DNA of 64,000 nucleotides from Polytrichum commune (GCA_950295325.1 OX485809.1:41323081-41387080); one strand, 5' to 3'; positions 37,865-49,380 are shown, numbered from the stretch's first letter. The notes: generated by a model from the letters alone, not told the origin. Made by a program: numbers and translations.

Positions 37865-38140
37865 GGTATAGACGGCGCTACCAATACCCCCAAATCCACC
37901 TATCCCCATTTTCATTTTTCTGCACACATGTATTGGCGTCACCGCCAATACCCATAGATCTATCTAAATCTATTCCTATTTTCCCTCTCCCAATTTTTGA
38001 TGGCATTGCCAATACTCCTAGACCTACCTAGTTCCATTTGCATTCTTTGCCTCCTTGGTATTAGCGGCACAACCAATACCCCTAAACCTACCTAAACCCA
38101 TTTTCATTTCCCGCTTGTAGGTCTTGGCAGCACCAATACT
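37865..38140. repeat. 60-69 bp tandem repeat with an internal inverted core
   Basis: Five diverged units start near 37865, 37930, 37999, 38058 and 38117. Each has a core like TATTGGCG-CACCGCCAATA (an inverted repeat) followed by CCCCTAAACCTACCTAAACCC and a T-rich spacer. The core is imperfect in several units. Nothing is coded. Confidence 0.7.
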
Positions 38141-38217
38141 ATCCCTCTGTGCTCTTACATATATATTTTCATTCTTAGTATCTATATTATGTTCATATGA
38201 TATTGGTTTAGACACCA

Positions 38218-38842
38218 TTATGGGTGCAAGCATGGTAAAGTGGACCAAAAAAGTGCTCTGGTATACTAAAACCATAATTTTTTTGGTCAAAGGCCCAAAA
38301 GTAGTAGCAAAGAGTTATTTAAATTGGAATTTTTTTTATGATGACCTCTATTGTTGTGTTAAATACTCAAATGTAGAATATCAAGTTGAGATCTTCAATA
38401 CTTAGCATCAAAAGTGATGCTCAAAAACAAATGGTTGAGTCTGGTTTTGAATGTAAATTTCATGACCTTAACTATTTTGAAGTTAGAATTTTTTTTTATT
38501 CCTTGAATTCATTATCTACTTGAGGGCATCACCACACAACTTTGTAAAAAACCATCAATTTAATGTAATTTTATCATATTTTAAACAAATTTTAGACAAT
38601 CACTTATTCAATATCACCTACTTGCACGCCACTTGCACCGTCTTCTAAAATAGGTAGACTTTTCTTGGAATTCTTTTTGTCATCATAAATTGCTTGGCTT
38701 TGTAGATCAAGATGTTTTTAAAATGTTTATGATTTATTTCTTCACAAAATTCAAAGTTAGTACATAAAATTGAATCACTTTCACTTAACACTAGGCAGGG
38801 ATAAGGAGTTGTCCACTTTACCGTGCTTGCACCTACTACAAT
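38218..38842. repeat. Inverted-repeat pair, possible MITE
   Basis: GGTGCAAGCATGGTAAAGTG near 38222 and the inverted copy of GGTGCAAGCACGGTAAAGTG near 38830 face each other across about 600 bp of AT-rich sequence. Inner similarity is weak and no target duplication was established. Confidence 0.4.
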
Positions 38843-39123
38843 CACTTCCTCTTTAAATTGTTATTGATGCCTATTAGTTAAAGATTTGAAGCTTGTTAAA
38901 TCTTTTGTGATTTTCTTTAGCACTTTAATTTGCTCCAAATAAAATATGTTCAAGGTGCATATTCACGTTTTGCAAATTGCCTCCACCCTCATCTACTTTG
39001 TGTTTGTCATCGGTGTTGTTGTTGTTTTCTTCAAAGCTCCATTCTTCCACAATCTCGGTGAATTCAAGATGGCTAAGGGGTTGGGCATCATTTGCCTTTA
39101 AGCACACATTAAGAGTTGGTTTT

Positions 39124-39176
39124 GGGGGAGGGGGGGGGGGGGGGGCGTTGATTGTTAACCCACCCCCCCCCCCCCC
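39124..39176. repeat. G16-C14 hairpin-forming run pair
   Basis: A run of 16 G (39130-39145, preceded by GGGGGA) is followed after 17 bases by a run of 14 C (39163-39176). The two runs can pair, or each strand can form a G-quadruplex. Such runs are also prone to sequencing and assembly error. Confidence 0.85.
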
Positions 39177-39402
39177 ACGCTTTATCTGTGTCCTCAGTCC
39201 TAAATGCATCATAGCCCTAAATCCATCCACCAACATAAGTCCACCTCCCTACACACTCCCCCCAAATAAACTACGGTTGCAAAGGTTGAGTTAGGGTTAG
39301 GAGGGTCACCGAGTTTGAGCCCAAGAACAAGTTCGAGGTTCTAGAGGGATGCCACTCCCCTTTTGAACATAGAAGGGATACATAAGGTGAATGGTCTGTG
39401 TA

Positions 39403-39412
39403 CCGTAGCACC
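39403..39412. other. MULE target-site duplication, left copy
   Basis: CCGTAGCACC abuts the MULE start at 39413 and is repeated perfectly at 46622-46631. Confidence 0.88.
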
Positions 39413-39964
39413 GGGGAGTGCTATCATGTGAGCGGTGAGCGATGAGCAGTAAACTTGTGAACGGTGAGTGAGGAAAGATTTTTGGAAATACACGCACTAG
39501 TACCCTATATCCGTGGTATTTTGGCATAAATAATAATATCTTTTTCTAAAATAAAATTAATGGAGAGTTAAAAAAATGTAATTATCCTCATGAATGCCTA
39601 ACTCTATTTTTAAATTCAACAACTGCAAACTTAGCTTGAGGGTTTGAAAAAGAATTTTAATATTGTTGTTGGATTCAACATCCAATTGTAATATCAATGC
39701 AAGCACCTTCCAAGTATTGCTTTGAACTGTATTTCTAAAATTCATGTAAGTTTGAGAAATGAATTGATGGAGGTAATTAAGTTTTAGGATATAGGGTTCA
39801 GGAATAAGAGGAAATTGCTCACACAATTCAATGTTCACTAATGGTGGTAATTTAGAATGATGAATCCAAACTTTGTCACACATCCAACCAAATAATATCC
39901 AATCCAATCAAATACATAGTGGATGATATTGACAACTACCTAAATGTCCCTAAACTAATTTAGC

Positions 39965-41823
39965 TTAATCATTTAGATCATCGCATTGAATCGCCTCATC
40001 ATCTACGTACGGGTTACGGGCAATCCGTGCAGACATACGGCGAGGTGTTGACATCACTGATCTTGCCATGATTTGAACAACATTTTCAACATATATTGGC
40101 AAACCCATATTCGGAAATGAATCATGTTGTTCTTTTTTCTACGAAATAAAATCATAAGTGTTAGACTTCTAGTGCACACATACCAGACATTGGAGGCCAA
40201 GTCAACAAACAATATGGAGAAATTAAAAACTTACGTTCTCAATCGATTTTTACTCGCAACCTTCTTAACATGCTCTTCATCGGAATCGATAGAGGCATTA
40301 TGTGGCATAAATCCACCTACACTAGAAGTTGGTAGTGGATCACTTAATGGAGATAGAATATCATGAAACAATGTAGAATCTTCCTCGTATGCAATTAGAT
40401 GGCGGCCACTATTTCTGCAAGCATGAATAGATGCACCTGCCAATGAAATGTTGCAATATCAGTTAATTTGCAAAAACCACTGACAACATTATAGTGACTT
40501 CATTAAAACACATTGAGAGATGATATAATAGGTCCTTGACTAAGAGATAAACCGACCTGTAGATGCGTAAGCATCGAGGACAACCGATGCGGGGGTTGTT
40601 AAAGCCTCTATTAAGATTTGCATAGATTCCGATTCCTTCTCCCTACCACCTCTCCATGACACTTTTCCATTCATGAGTTGAGTGCTCGCCGATGTGAGAT
40701 TGAATAACACATCCAAGGCCTCCACATCCACCTCAGTATTTGCGTTTCTTTTTTGAAAAACAAACTCCGACTTGGGAGTAGAACGAAGAAACAACATGAT
40801 GCGGAAACGACGAGTTTATAAAGCCCAAGAAAATCTTTAGCAGGGGATTCGAGTGCAAAATTGAGGAGAACATTGTAATACAATGAAAAAGTAGAAATTG
40901 AAGTAATAAATAATAGAATTTAATGTATACCGTCAACGACGTCTCAAGTGGATAACACAAAAGCAACTTATTGAAGCCCCACCAATCTTTTCGCAATATA
41001 AAATCATAGGAGGCTGCGAATGTCCTTACATCGTCTCTGACATCTTTCTTCTCAGGGACAAACAAAAACAAGGGGCCATCATCGGTGAGATATGCACATG
41101 CAAATTCAAATAGAGCCCTCAATGTTCTTTCTCTTGTAGTCGTTCCAAGCTGGGATTACATGTGGAGGAGATGAAACGTTAGGTACAAGTAAACCTTCTG
41201 GCAAATCTGCAATAATAAGATCAAAACCTCCAAAATTACAATCCTCTGAAGAAACCCTCCTCTTGCGTCCGGAACCCACCTATTAAAAGAACCAAAAAAC
41301 AATAATTACACTCAAGTCCAAAGCATGTTGCAAAATCAACACCATATTTTATAAAATAAAAATAAGTTCAATGTTCAATATACTAACCTTAGTCACAAAT
41401 TCGAATGTTTTCAACATTAACGGATTCTCATGACAACCATTCTCCATCAATGTTTGTATTGAAATCTTCTCCAACATCACTGAAGAAATTGGCCCAAAAT
41501 ATGAAACACCATTGACAATAATTTTTGACACATATTGAGATCGTTGTGATCTCGAAATAGGAGAAAACTTAGGTCCATGATTGCCTTGAGTGCTAGGTGT
41601 AGATGTTGAAGGACTAGGATTGCGTGCCATAATACCAATTTGAAATGAAGGTGTTGGATTACCCTCATCCACCTTTAAGCCACACTTACGTTTAGTTTTT
41701 CCCTCCGGTTTGACTACTTTCACCACACACATATCCTCATTGTTTATCATGTCAATATCATCAGGAGGCAAGTCTATTGGACATGACTGTTTCCTGAGCT
41801 CCTCCTCCCCACTTGAACAAAAT
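39965..41823 (-). CDS. Methyltransferase-like accessory gene of the MULE
   Basis: Five exons on - are supported by GT-AG sites: about 41388-41813, 40931-41279, 40557-40834, 40235-40436 and 39965-40138. Exon 1 is Ser/Pro-rich (RNPSPSTSTPSTQG). Exon 2 has DLIIADLPEG, in the position of the DPPY motif of N4/N6 DNA methyltransferases, then FACAYLTDDGPLFLFVPEKK and DWWGFNKLLL. Exon 3 has RSTPKSEFVFQ, then ESMQILIEALTTPASVVLDA-YAST. Exon 4 continues GASIHACRNSGRHLIAYEED, matching the family pattern VLDPFAGSGT...A...GR..IGIE.D. The motif order (IV before I) is that of PF01555-type enzymes. The catalytic and AdoMet motifs are altered (DLPE; YASTG), so activity is doubtful. Probable frameshifts lie near 41150, near 40815 and in the A-run at 40133-40138. 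The true first exon is uncertain and may lie in the 359-bp array. Confidence 0.6.
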
Positions 41824-41883
41824 ATAAGAGGACACTTTATAAATCATGGACAAGACTGCAAAGTGGCATAATCCCACTTTAAT

Positions 41884-43189
41884 GGTTTTTTCTTGCTTCT
41901 TCATTTCTTGTTGTTGTCGACATTAATGTTTCATTTTCAGCACCTTATAAACGCAAGGGCTAGGTGAAGGTCATGAAATCCGTACCCTCAACCTTTTAGA
42001 AATTCTTAAAGCTTCAATTTCAACCTTGAAGCTTTTTCATTGAAATTCTTTGATGCACTAAAAATCCATCAAACAAACCATACAATAACTTCCAAGCGTA
42101 CATATCAAGGCAAGATACAAGTAATGAAAATAAACAAGTGCAACAAGAAGAACAAAAACAAGACATGAAGAGGCAAAAAAAAAACCCTAAAATTCTAAAA
42201 AACCTAGTCTCAGAACCGGAACTCACTTTGTTGAAATTTTGATGTTTTCTCTTGCTTCTTTATTTCTTGTTTTTGTGGTTATTAATGTCTCATTTTCAGC
42301 ACCTTATGAAAGCAAGGGCTAGGTGAAGGGCATGAAATCCGTGCCCTCAACCTTTTAGAAATCCTTGAAGCTTCAATTTCAACCTTGAAGCTTCTTCATT
42401 GAAATTCTTTTATGCACTAAAAACCCATCAAGCAAATCACACAACAACTTCCATGCATACATATCAAGGCAAGATACAAGTAATGAAAATAAACAAGTGC
42501 AGCAGTAAGAACAAAAACAAGACATGAAGATGTAAGAAGAAAACCCGAAAATTCCAAAAAACCTAGTCTCGGAACCGGAACTCACTTTGTTGAAATTTTG
42601 ATGTTTTTTCTTGCTTCTTCATTTCTTGTTTTTGTGGAAATTAATGTTTTATTTTAAGCACCTTATAAAAGCGAGGGCTAGGTGAAGGGCATGAAATCCG
42701 TGCCCTCAACCTCTTAGAAATAATTGAAGCTTCAATTTCAACCTTGAAGCTTCTTCATTGAAATTCTTTGATGCACTAAAAGCCCATCAAGCAAACCACA
42801 TAACAACTTCCAAGCATACATATCAAGGCAAGATACAAGTAATGAAAATAAACAAGTGCAAGAAGAAGGTAAAAAATAAGACATGAAGAAGTAAGAAGAA
42901 AACCCGAAAATTCTAAAAAACCTAGTCTCGGAACCGGAACTCACTTTGTTGAAGTTTTGATTTTTTTTTTGCTTCTTCATTTCTTGTTTTTGTGGTTATT
43001 AATGTTTTATTTTAAGCACCTTATGAAAGTAAGGGCTAGGTGAAGGGCATGAAATCCGTGCCCTCAACCTTTTAGAAATCCTTGAAGCTTCAATTTCAAC
43101 TTTAAAGCTTCTTCATTGAAATTCTTTGATGCACTAAAAGTCCATCAAGCAAACCACACAACAACTTCCAAGCATACATATCAAGGCAA
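41884..43189. repeat. 359-bp tandem array between the two MULE genes
   Basis: The anchor TTGCTTCTTCATTTCTTG-like segment recurs at 41893, 42252, 42611 and 42969, giving a 359/359/358-bp period and about 3.6 copies at high identity. Read on -, several units carry a TATA-like CTTTTATAAGG, then (about 80 bp on) ATGAAGAAGCAAGAA in two units, then CAACAAA followed by the donor-like GTGAGT. The array ends on + at ATATCAAGG, where the transposase frame becomes open. It therefore occupies the promoter/5' region of both divergent genes. A conserved 68-80 codon - frame appears in three units but is probably incidental. Confidence 0.9.
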
Positions 43190-46100
43190 CCTCACGTTCA
43201 TCCTACATCATCTATATCTGATATCCATGTATTAGAAGCCCTCAAAATCACCAAATATCGTAGAAGATCCAAATCTGATCTCACAAATATTGACTTCGAT
43301 AACATTGCTATAGAAGATGTGAAGTATGTGCCGTCTTCATTCAATGAGAATGTTTTTTTCATTTTGCCACCGGTCAAGACTGGAATTCTAGATGGTTATG
43401 GCAAGACGATGGATGGCATGGACAAGATTTACGACGGACATGCCTGGTGCAGAACCAAAACAACAAACATTCAAAATGAATTTGGTTTGACTTTTCAGAG
43501 GTCTTTATGCGTTGGTCATCTCCAATATGCTAACGACTCATGTGAGTATTTTTCACGAAATGGTGGAGTTCGCAAAGGTACTGAATGGATAGGTACTACA
43601 CCCACTCCTTTCATGGTTGGTACAGACCCACCAGAGAAATCTAAGGTTCAACGCAAGGTTTGTCATGCCGCTCCCATATGTCTTGATATTTGCTATGCAA
43701 AAATTATATACGTGCATTCACAATCGTCAAACATATCCGGTGTTTGTATTCATTTAGGTGTTCACAACCACCCTATGTCTAGTGGAGTGTGTCGTGAGTC
43801 ACTACACATGGCTTACCAGTGTGTGGCAAATGAGGTGGCTAAAACTTCAACTGCAAAGAACTCGGCTATTGTCATGGCTGCCAATAAACAGTTTTTGGCT
43901 GATTACATCCTCAAATCCTCAATTCTAGGAGAAAAAAACCATCTTCATAGAGCATCATTGGAGGTGGTAATGGATAAATTCTCTACTTTGGCTTCCTCTA
44001 AATGTAGAAACTTTGTGGCGGGTTCCAAATGTTTCATTCGTAGTGGAATGGGTTCCCTGGATAGCATCGTGGCACTATAAAACTACTATGGGTTCAAATA
44101 TGTGCATAATAGTCGATTTCCAGGGCAATCCAAAGATAAGGTCTTTGTGTTCAAGATGTCTGTGGATCTTGCTGGAAGCGAAGTCGATTTGGTGAAGCGC
44201 ATGCAGTATGGAGGAGACATGGAAAATTTGTGGATCATGTTTGATCATATGAAGCGATTACGAGACTGGACTACAATGGCGTGTCATGTCTACGATAGCA
44301 AATATTGCAAGGTTCTCACAATAGCATGTTGTGATATGCAATCGGAGGATGCTCGGGCCCAAACCATTTTTTGGGAAATTTTAAATGTTGTCATGTTGGA
44401 GAATGGTGTTCCCAATGTCAATTTCAAAGGATTCATGGCGGATAGTGCCCAAGCAAATTGGATTGATGTGAGGAAGATTTACGGGAATGGTGACCCATCT
44501 GTTCCCCTCGAGGGTCACGAACGTAGATGTTTTTTTCATCGATCTGCCAATTTGGATAAAATAACACAAAAACACATCCGACCGTCATTGCAACATGAAC
44601 ACAAACAACTTTGTAAAGACTACAAGGATGCCAAGAGTTTGGAGGACGCCAACATCAAATACCATGTAATATGGGCATGGTGGTTGTTATCAAGGGCAAC
44701 CAATGAGGAGGGCATATACAACTTATCAGAATGGTTGGGGTTTTGGCATTATCGATATAGACAATGGGGAGGTCACATGCTCATTGTAAGTTTCTCCTAT
44801 ATACAAGTGCCCCTCCTCTACTATTGATAAAATTGTTGTGTCATCTCAATTTTTAAAACTAAAAATATTCCCAATATGTACTACAGGATCTGGCTTTGGA
44901 TCAGCATGCTGAGATGCCAACTTGCAACCTAGCAGAAATAGTGCATAACAAGTGGCTACAACAATCAGGGAACAAAATGACATGCTTGTACGAGGCAACC
45001 GTGGATGACATGATCCGCGCATTCATGCAAATCGCAAATTATCGTTCTTGGCTTAAAGGGGGTTCTTTAGGGAAAGGGCTAGATCAAGCATCATTGAAGC
45101 TCAAAGCTGCAGCATACACTGGTGATCCCAAGCTTCTTGCAGAGGCAATGAGCTTATTTTCTGGGGCAGAGGATCTTAATACAAAGAATTGTGCACTTGA
45201 GGGCTCTGAGTTATTTGGATCAACCAAGAGACAACTAGACTTACCACCTGGATCTGAGTATGATTCTCATCGTCCCGACAAAGTGAACTACTCCATCCCT
45301 CACCCTAATACAAGGTCAACGAGGGCACGCATAGATGAATCCTTCAAGCGTGATGAGAATGTGGTGTCTCACACCACTAATGTGTTGGGGTCAGATTGTC
45401 CTAAATCCCAATGGTATATTTCACGATTGTCTTATCCGTCCAATAAAGAGTGTCAGGCATTGCAGGCCAATACTGGACATCCATGTAGGGCTAAAGTTGG
45501 GAAAAGTACACATGGCACACCTGTGCCAACGTACACAGGCATGAAAAAATAATACCGTTCCAACAACCATGTTCCAACAAATTTTTGGTTTTGTGCATAT
45601 TATATTAATCGATGTGTGAAGGGGAGCAAGAAGAAATGGGTGTTTGATTGGCCAAATCTCCCTAAGGTGTGGCCAGTGAAGGTTGGTACAAACCTTACAC
45701 GGGAGGAGGTGTTTGCATTGGAAGATGTTGGGTTTCAACTGCAACAGAAAGAGGCACTGTCACCACATCGTCGATTGAGAACAATGACAAACCTCCCCAT
45801 CCCTCGTTCATATTTCTGTGTTCCTCCAAACCCAAATGCGCATCCAAACACACGGTTTTCCAAGGCAGTTCGATGGAACATGGCAACACCATTATCAAAC
45901 CACATGAATAAATGGGAGAGCGCATTACACATGGATGGGTATTATGTGGTTGGTGTGACTCCCATTCCATACCCTGGATATGGATGCATCATAACCATAG
46001 TTTCCAAAGAAGAGAAGACATACCTTGTCTCCATTGCAGATATTCCACAATGCACTTGCCCGGACTTTGTGAAAATGTTGTCTTTGGCAGTGGGAAAAAG

Positions 46101-46254
46101 GGGTAAGTGGGTTTCATGCAAGCACTTGTATTACGTGTTCAGATATTTGTGCAAGGTTGACTACGCCACTGACAAGTTCATTCATGCACCGACATTCAGC
46201 TACAATGAGGTGATGCGACTTCTTGAGCTCGCAGGTGTTGCAGAAGAGGCGTAG
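43186..46254 (+). CDS. MULE transposase with WRKY/GCM-like and SWIM zinc fingers
   Basis: The protein frame opens near 43186 after an acceptor-like ATATCAAG (upstream exon unknown) and runs to TAG at 46254, with one intron at 44786-44886 (GTAAGT...CTACAG). The N-terminal third has spaced cysteines ending GVHNHP, the C...HxH arrangement of the WRKY/GCM-type cluster in MULE and FAR1 proteins. The middle has VHNSRFPGQSKDK, VLTIACCDMQSEDA, GFMADSAQANW and RRCFFHRSANLDK, the DDE-type core followed by a C/H segment. The C-terminus has the SWIM finger QCTCPDFVKM ... WVSCKHLYYVFRYLCKVD. Two compensating frameshifts near 44030 and 44080 and an in-frame TAA at 45550 interrupt it; the rest is open. The relic at 18694-20425 is the same family. 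Confidence 0.82.
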
Positions 46255-46621
46255 TGACATATGGGTGAAGGGCATGGACACAATTATTCATCATTTTTAC
46301 ATATATAGAAATAGTTGTGTATATCCATATGAAATGTATGTAGTACAAACTGATGGTACAACTAAATAGTTGTTTGTCACAATAAAGTGCTCGACATGTC
46401 AATAAAATGCCTATCACCGTGGATCAACAAACTTCCTGAAATCCATGGTAATAGGGCCGAGTTCAATACATTTTTTTCCCACAATTTTTTTTTCATAATA
46501 TATAATCCAACTATATTGGAATATTTTCTTTTAAAATCCTATTATTGGTCATTTTTTTGTTGACTGCTCACATGTTACCGCTCACTGCTCACTGCTCACC
46601 GCTCACATGCTAGCTTCCCTC

Positions 46622-46631
46622 CCGTAGCACC
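46622..46631. other. MULE target-site duplication, right copy
   Basis: CCGTAGCACC directly follows the MULE end at 46621 and is identical to 39403-39412. Confidence 0.88.
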
Positions 46632-47900
46632 ATAGCTGGTTCGTGCAAAAATAATTCCCAAATAAAAAACCGAAAAAAATCAGAAATTATGAGTCCAATC
46701 AAACGAATAAGTGAAAATTTACATTAGAAAAAAATGAATAATGGAAAATTTGGACTCTTCTAAGCTCCAACCACGTCAACGTGTTATAAGAGGCTGCATG
46801 ATTACGCGTTAATGGCTCGGCGTCTTGCTCATGAGCTTCACGAGGTTGCTCAAGTTACGGGACAAAGACGCCGAGCACTTCCCAACGCTACCCATAAAAT
46901 GCCTTGCCTTCATCTTGCTTAGTAAGTGTAGAGGAGGGGCTCATGAGGGCGAGGAGATCCAAAGGCTTATACACGGGGAGCGGCTCTACCAACCTATACC
47001 TAACCATCGTTTTTGTGCTTTTATATTTGCAAATCATGTTGTTCTCATTCGTTAAGGGGTTAAGATACACGTTGTTGGATTTTGTGTTGAGAACGTGGGA
47101 TGGCTTGAATTTGCTTTGTACTTGAAAGATCTATACTAAGTTGCTAGTTGTATTATGCACTGACATTCTCAAAATTTGATTAGTCTATAATTACTGAACA
47201 TGTCTGGACCCATTCTTGAAACCTGTTGCAAAAGGTGAAGAGTTCAGTGCTTCGATTGTGGATGTCAAGGTAGGAGTTTGCCTCCTGGGTGCTGTGCAAT
47301 CTATGGGAAGAAAAAGTAGTGTGTGTGTGTTCCAGATCATTGGTAAATTTTCATCTGGATTAATAACCCGATCTGTGTAGACATGAATATCTTGGAACAT
47401 GTTGCAAGGGTGAAGGGTTTGAATAATGCTTCAATTGTGGATGCCAAGGTTGGAGTAATTTGCACCCTGAAAGGTTGTGGATTTGACGGGTTGTGCAACC
47501 CTGAAAGGTTGTGGATGCCAAGGTTGGAGTAATTTGCTAATAAGGATAAAAGAAAAATCAACCCGTCGTTGTTTTGGTGCCACTCTTCTCACACATATCA
47601 AAGTGCAAATACATACAAAAGACCTAATACATACATTGTGCAAAGACAAACAAGAGCCGCACTAAGTAAAGTTAAGGTGGATACTTAGGTCTAAAGCCAA
47701 GAAGCTGCCACAAATGAATGAAAAAAACAACAACCTACTTGCACAACTGCTGGACCTTAACAAAAAAAAACGAATTAATCTTTTTAAAATCATAAGATTG
47801 ACGAAATTGCATAAATTATATTTTTCATTGACGAACCTTATTTTTCAAAAAATAAATAAATATTCATTTTGAGGTGCACGAACCAACTATGGTGCTACGG

Positions 47901-49372
47901 TACTACATCACCTAGCACAGGATGAATACAATTTAATATGATGTGCACAAGTTGAGTCACTCAATACAAGATTTTTAATTATGTTAGCATGCACATAGCT
48001 CGAAACAAGTGCAATGCAAAACAACAAAAGAGATGAGAACCAATCAACAGACAAGCCTCTAAAAAATCTTAAATTACTTGCCTCCTTAGATATCTCCTTT
48101 TCTTTGCCAATGTCATATGAGTCTTGTGCAATGTTGCTAACCTCGTGCACGCTACCATCTGTAAAATAATAATAATAATTGTTGGACATCATTGCCACCT
48201 TGCATTGGCTTCAACTCTAAACCTTTGCTCATCCTTCTATGCATTTTAGATCTCTCCAACTACTGCCGTGTAGAACAATTAGACCACCTCCCCAACTCCT
48301 TCTTTTAGGAGGTTTTGTAATTCCCGCCCCAATCATTTGCAAATCTCCTTATGAGCTCAACATTTGTTCCCTTTGCATTTGCTTCAGACACTGTGCATGG
48401 GGTCAAAATTATGGATTGTTTATTGCATGTCTATGATAGCAACAAGATGTTGTGTTTTCGACCGACTGGGTGTTGAGGTAATATTTTTGAGAGTCCTAAA
48501 ATTCTATGTATGCAATAAAGGGAAACTTGATGAGCTCTATAGCTAGTTGCATCCTCGAAGGCTTTTGAATTATGTTTTGAGTATTCAAAACTTCACAAGC
48601 ACAAAATGAGAAGGGTCTTGGAGTCTATAAAGGACAATTTGTATTTCACATGTTGTGTCAGAAGGGTCCATAATAAACCAACGATGAACAAGGAATTAAG
48701 TAGGATCCACAAGTGTGTGTAGTGAAATGTCCATTGGATGAATGCCATGAGGAGGTAGGTAGTTATTGCCAGTTGATTAATGTGTATGATGATAGGTCCT
48801 AAACTTTTGTTAATATGTAGGAAATAGTGGCTAAATGTGCAGCATGGATTACATTGAGGCCATCCAGACAGGTGGAGGTGATTAGATGCCTTCTTTCAAA
48901 AGTGGCTACGATATTGCGTGAGGGGTGATTGCAACAAAGGGTTGCCAATATGAGATGAGGTTTGTGGAGTTGGATATGCCTCCAAAAATGAGAGGTGAAA
49001 TTGTTTATGAGCATGTGGGCTTTCATGAACCATTGGAGGGTTAGTAATGATAAAGGTTTAATAACCCATGTGACCAATGACTCAGATGACATTGATGTGA
49101 GCCACATGTTATTCATGCTTTGGCACAATATAATGAAAACACAATAAAAACAAAATTGGAAAATATTAATTTCCATATGATAAATGCATTAAGTAAATGT
49201 GGATATGTATGTTATCATTGGTTTTAGGCCCGAAAATGCAATGAGATCTACAAATTCACTCATGTGATAATCACAAATTTATGCATGCATGTAAATGGAA
49301 AATTAATACAATGTTAACATTACTTAACTACAATATAATGTCATGTACATGGCCATGTTGCTTTTACCATTT
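47901..49372. other. No gene recognised
   Basis: Open frames reach 125 codons on - (48799-49176) but carry no motif I know. A short AAT-rich microsatellite lies near 48163-48178. No terminal repeats are evident. Confidence 0.45.
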
Positions 49373-49380
49373 GATGTCCA

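Larger units (their letters stand above)
39413..46621. mobile_element. 7.2-kb MULE with two divergent genes
   Basis: The ends are inverted: GGGGAGTGCTATCATGTGAG at 39413 and, read inward from 46621, GAGGGAAGCTAGCATGTGAG (15 of 20), both followed by CGGTGAGC. GTGAGC-rich similarity continues to about 60 bp. The 10-bp sequence CCGTAGCACC is duplicated at 39403-39412 and 46622-46631. A 9-11 bp TSD is characteristic of Mutator-like elements. Inside are a methyltransferase-like gene on - (39965-41823), a 359-bp tandem array (41884-43189) and a SWIM-type transposase on + (43186-46254). Intact TSDs mean the element has not moved or rearranged since insertion. Both genes are disrupted, so it is probably not autonomous now. 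Confidence 0.88.
39403..47900. mobile_element. Smaller TIR element, split by the MULE insertion
   Basis: CCGTAGCACC at 39403-39412 continues, after the MULE and its duplicated target, as ATAGCTGGTTCGTGCA at 46632. The far end at 47900 is the inverted copy (CCGTAGCACCATAGTTGGTT read on -). The restored terminal repeats match at 25 of 26 bases, and TA flanks both ends (39401-39402, 47901-47902). Without the MULE the element is about 1.28 kb. It has no recognised transposase. It holds a duplicated internal segment (about 47200-47280 and 47390-47460, CTTCGATTGTGGATG-like). A TA flank would suit Tc1/mariner, but that is weak evidence. Confidence 0.6.

Noticed and set aside
38925-39236. Open frames with poly-glycine or poly-proline
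   Set aside because: They are produced by the G16 and C14 runs and have no domain.
39403-39412. CCGTAGCACC as part of the MULE terminal repeat
   Set aside because: It is in direct, not inverted, orientation at the two MULE ends and continues into the smaller element's terminus, so it is target sequence.
42020-42980. Three similar 68-80 codon - frames
   Set aside because: They are the same frame of the 359-bp tandem repeat; conservation follows from repeat identity, not proven coding.
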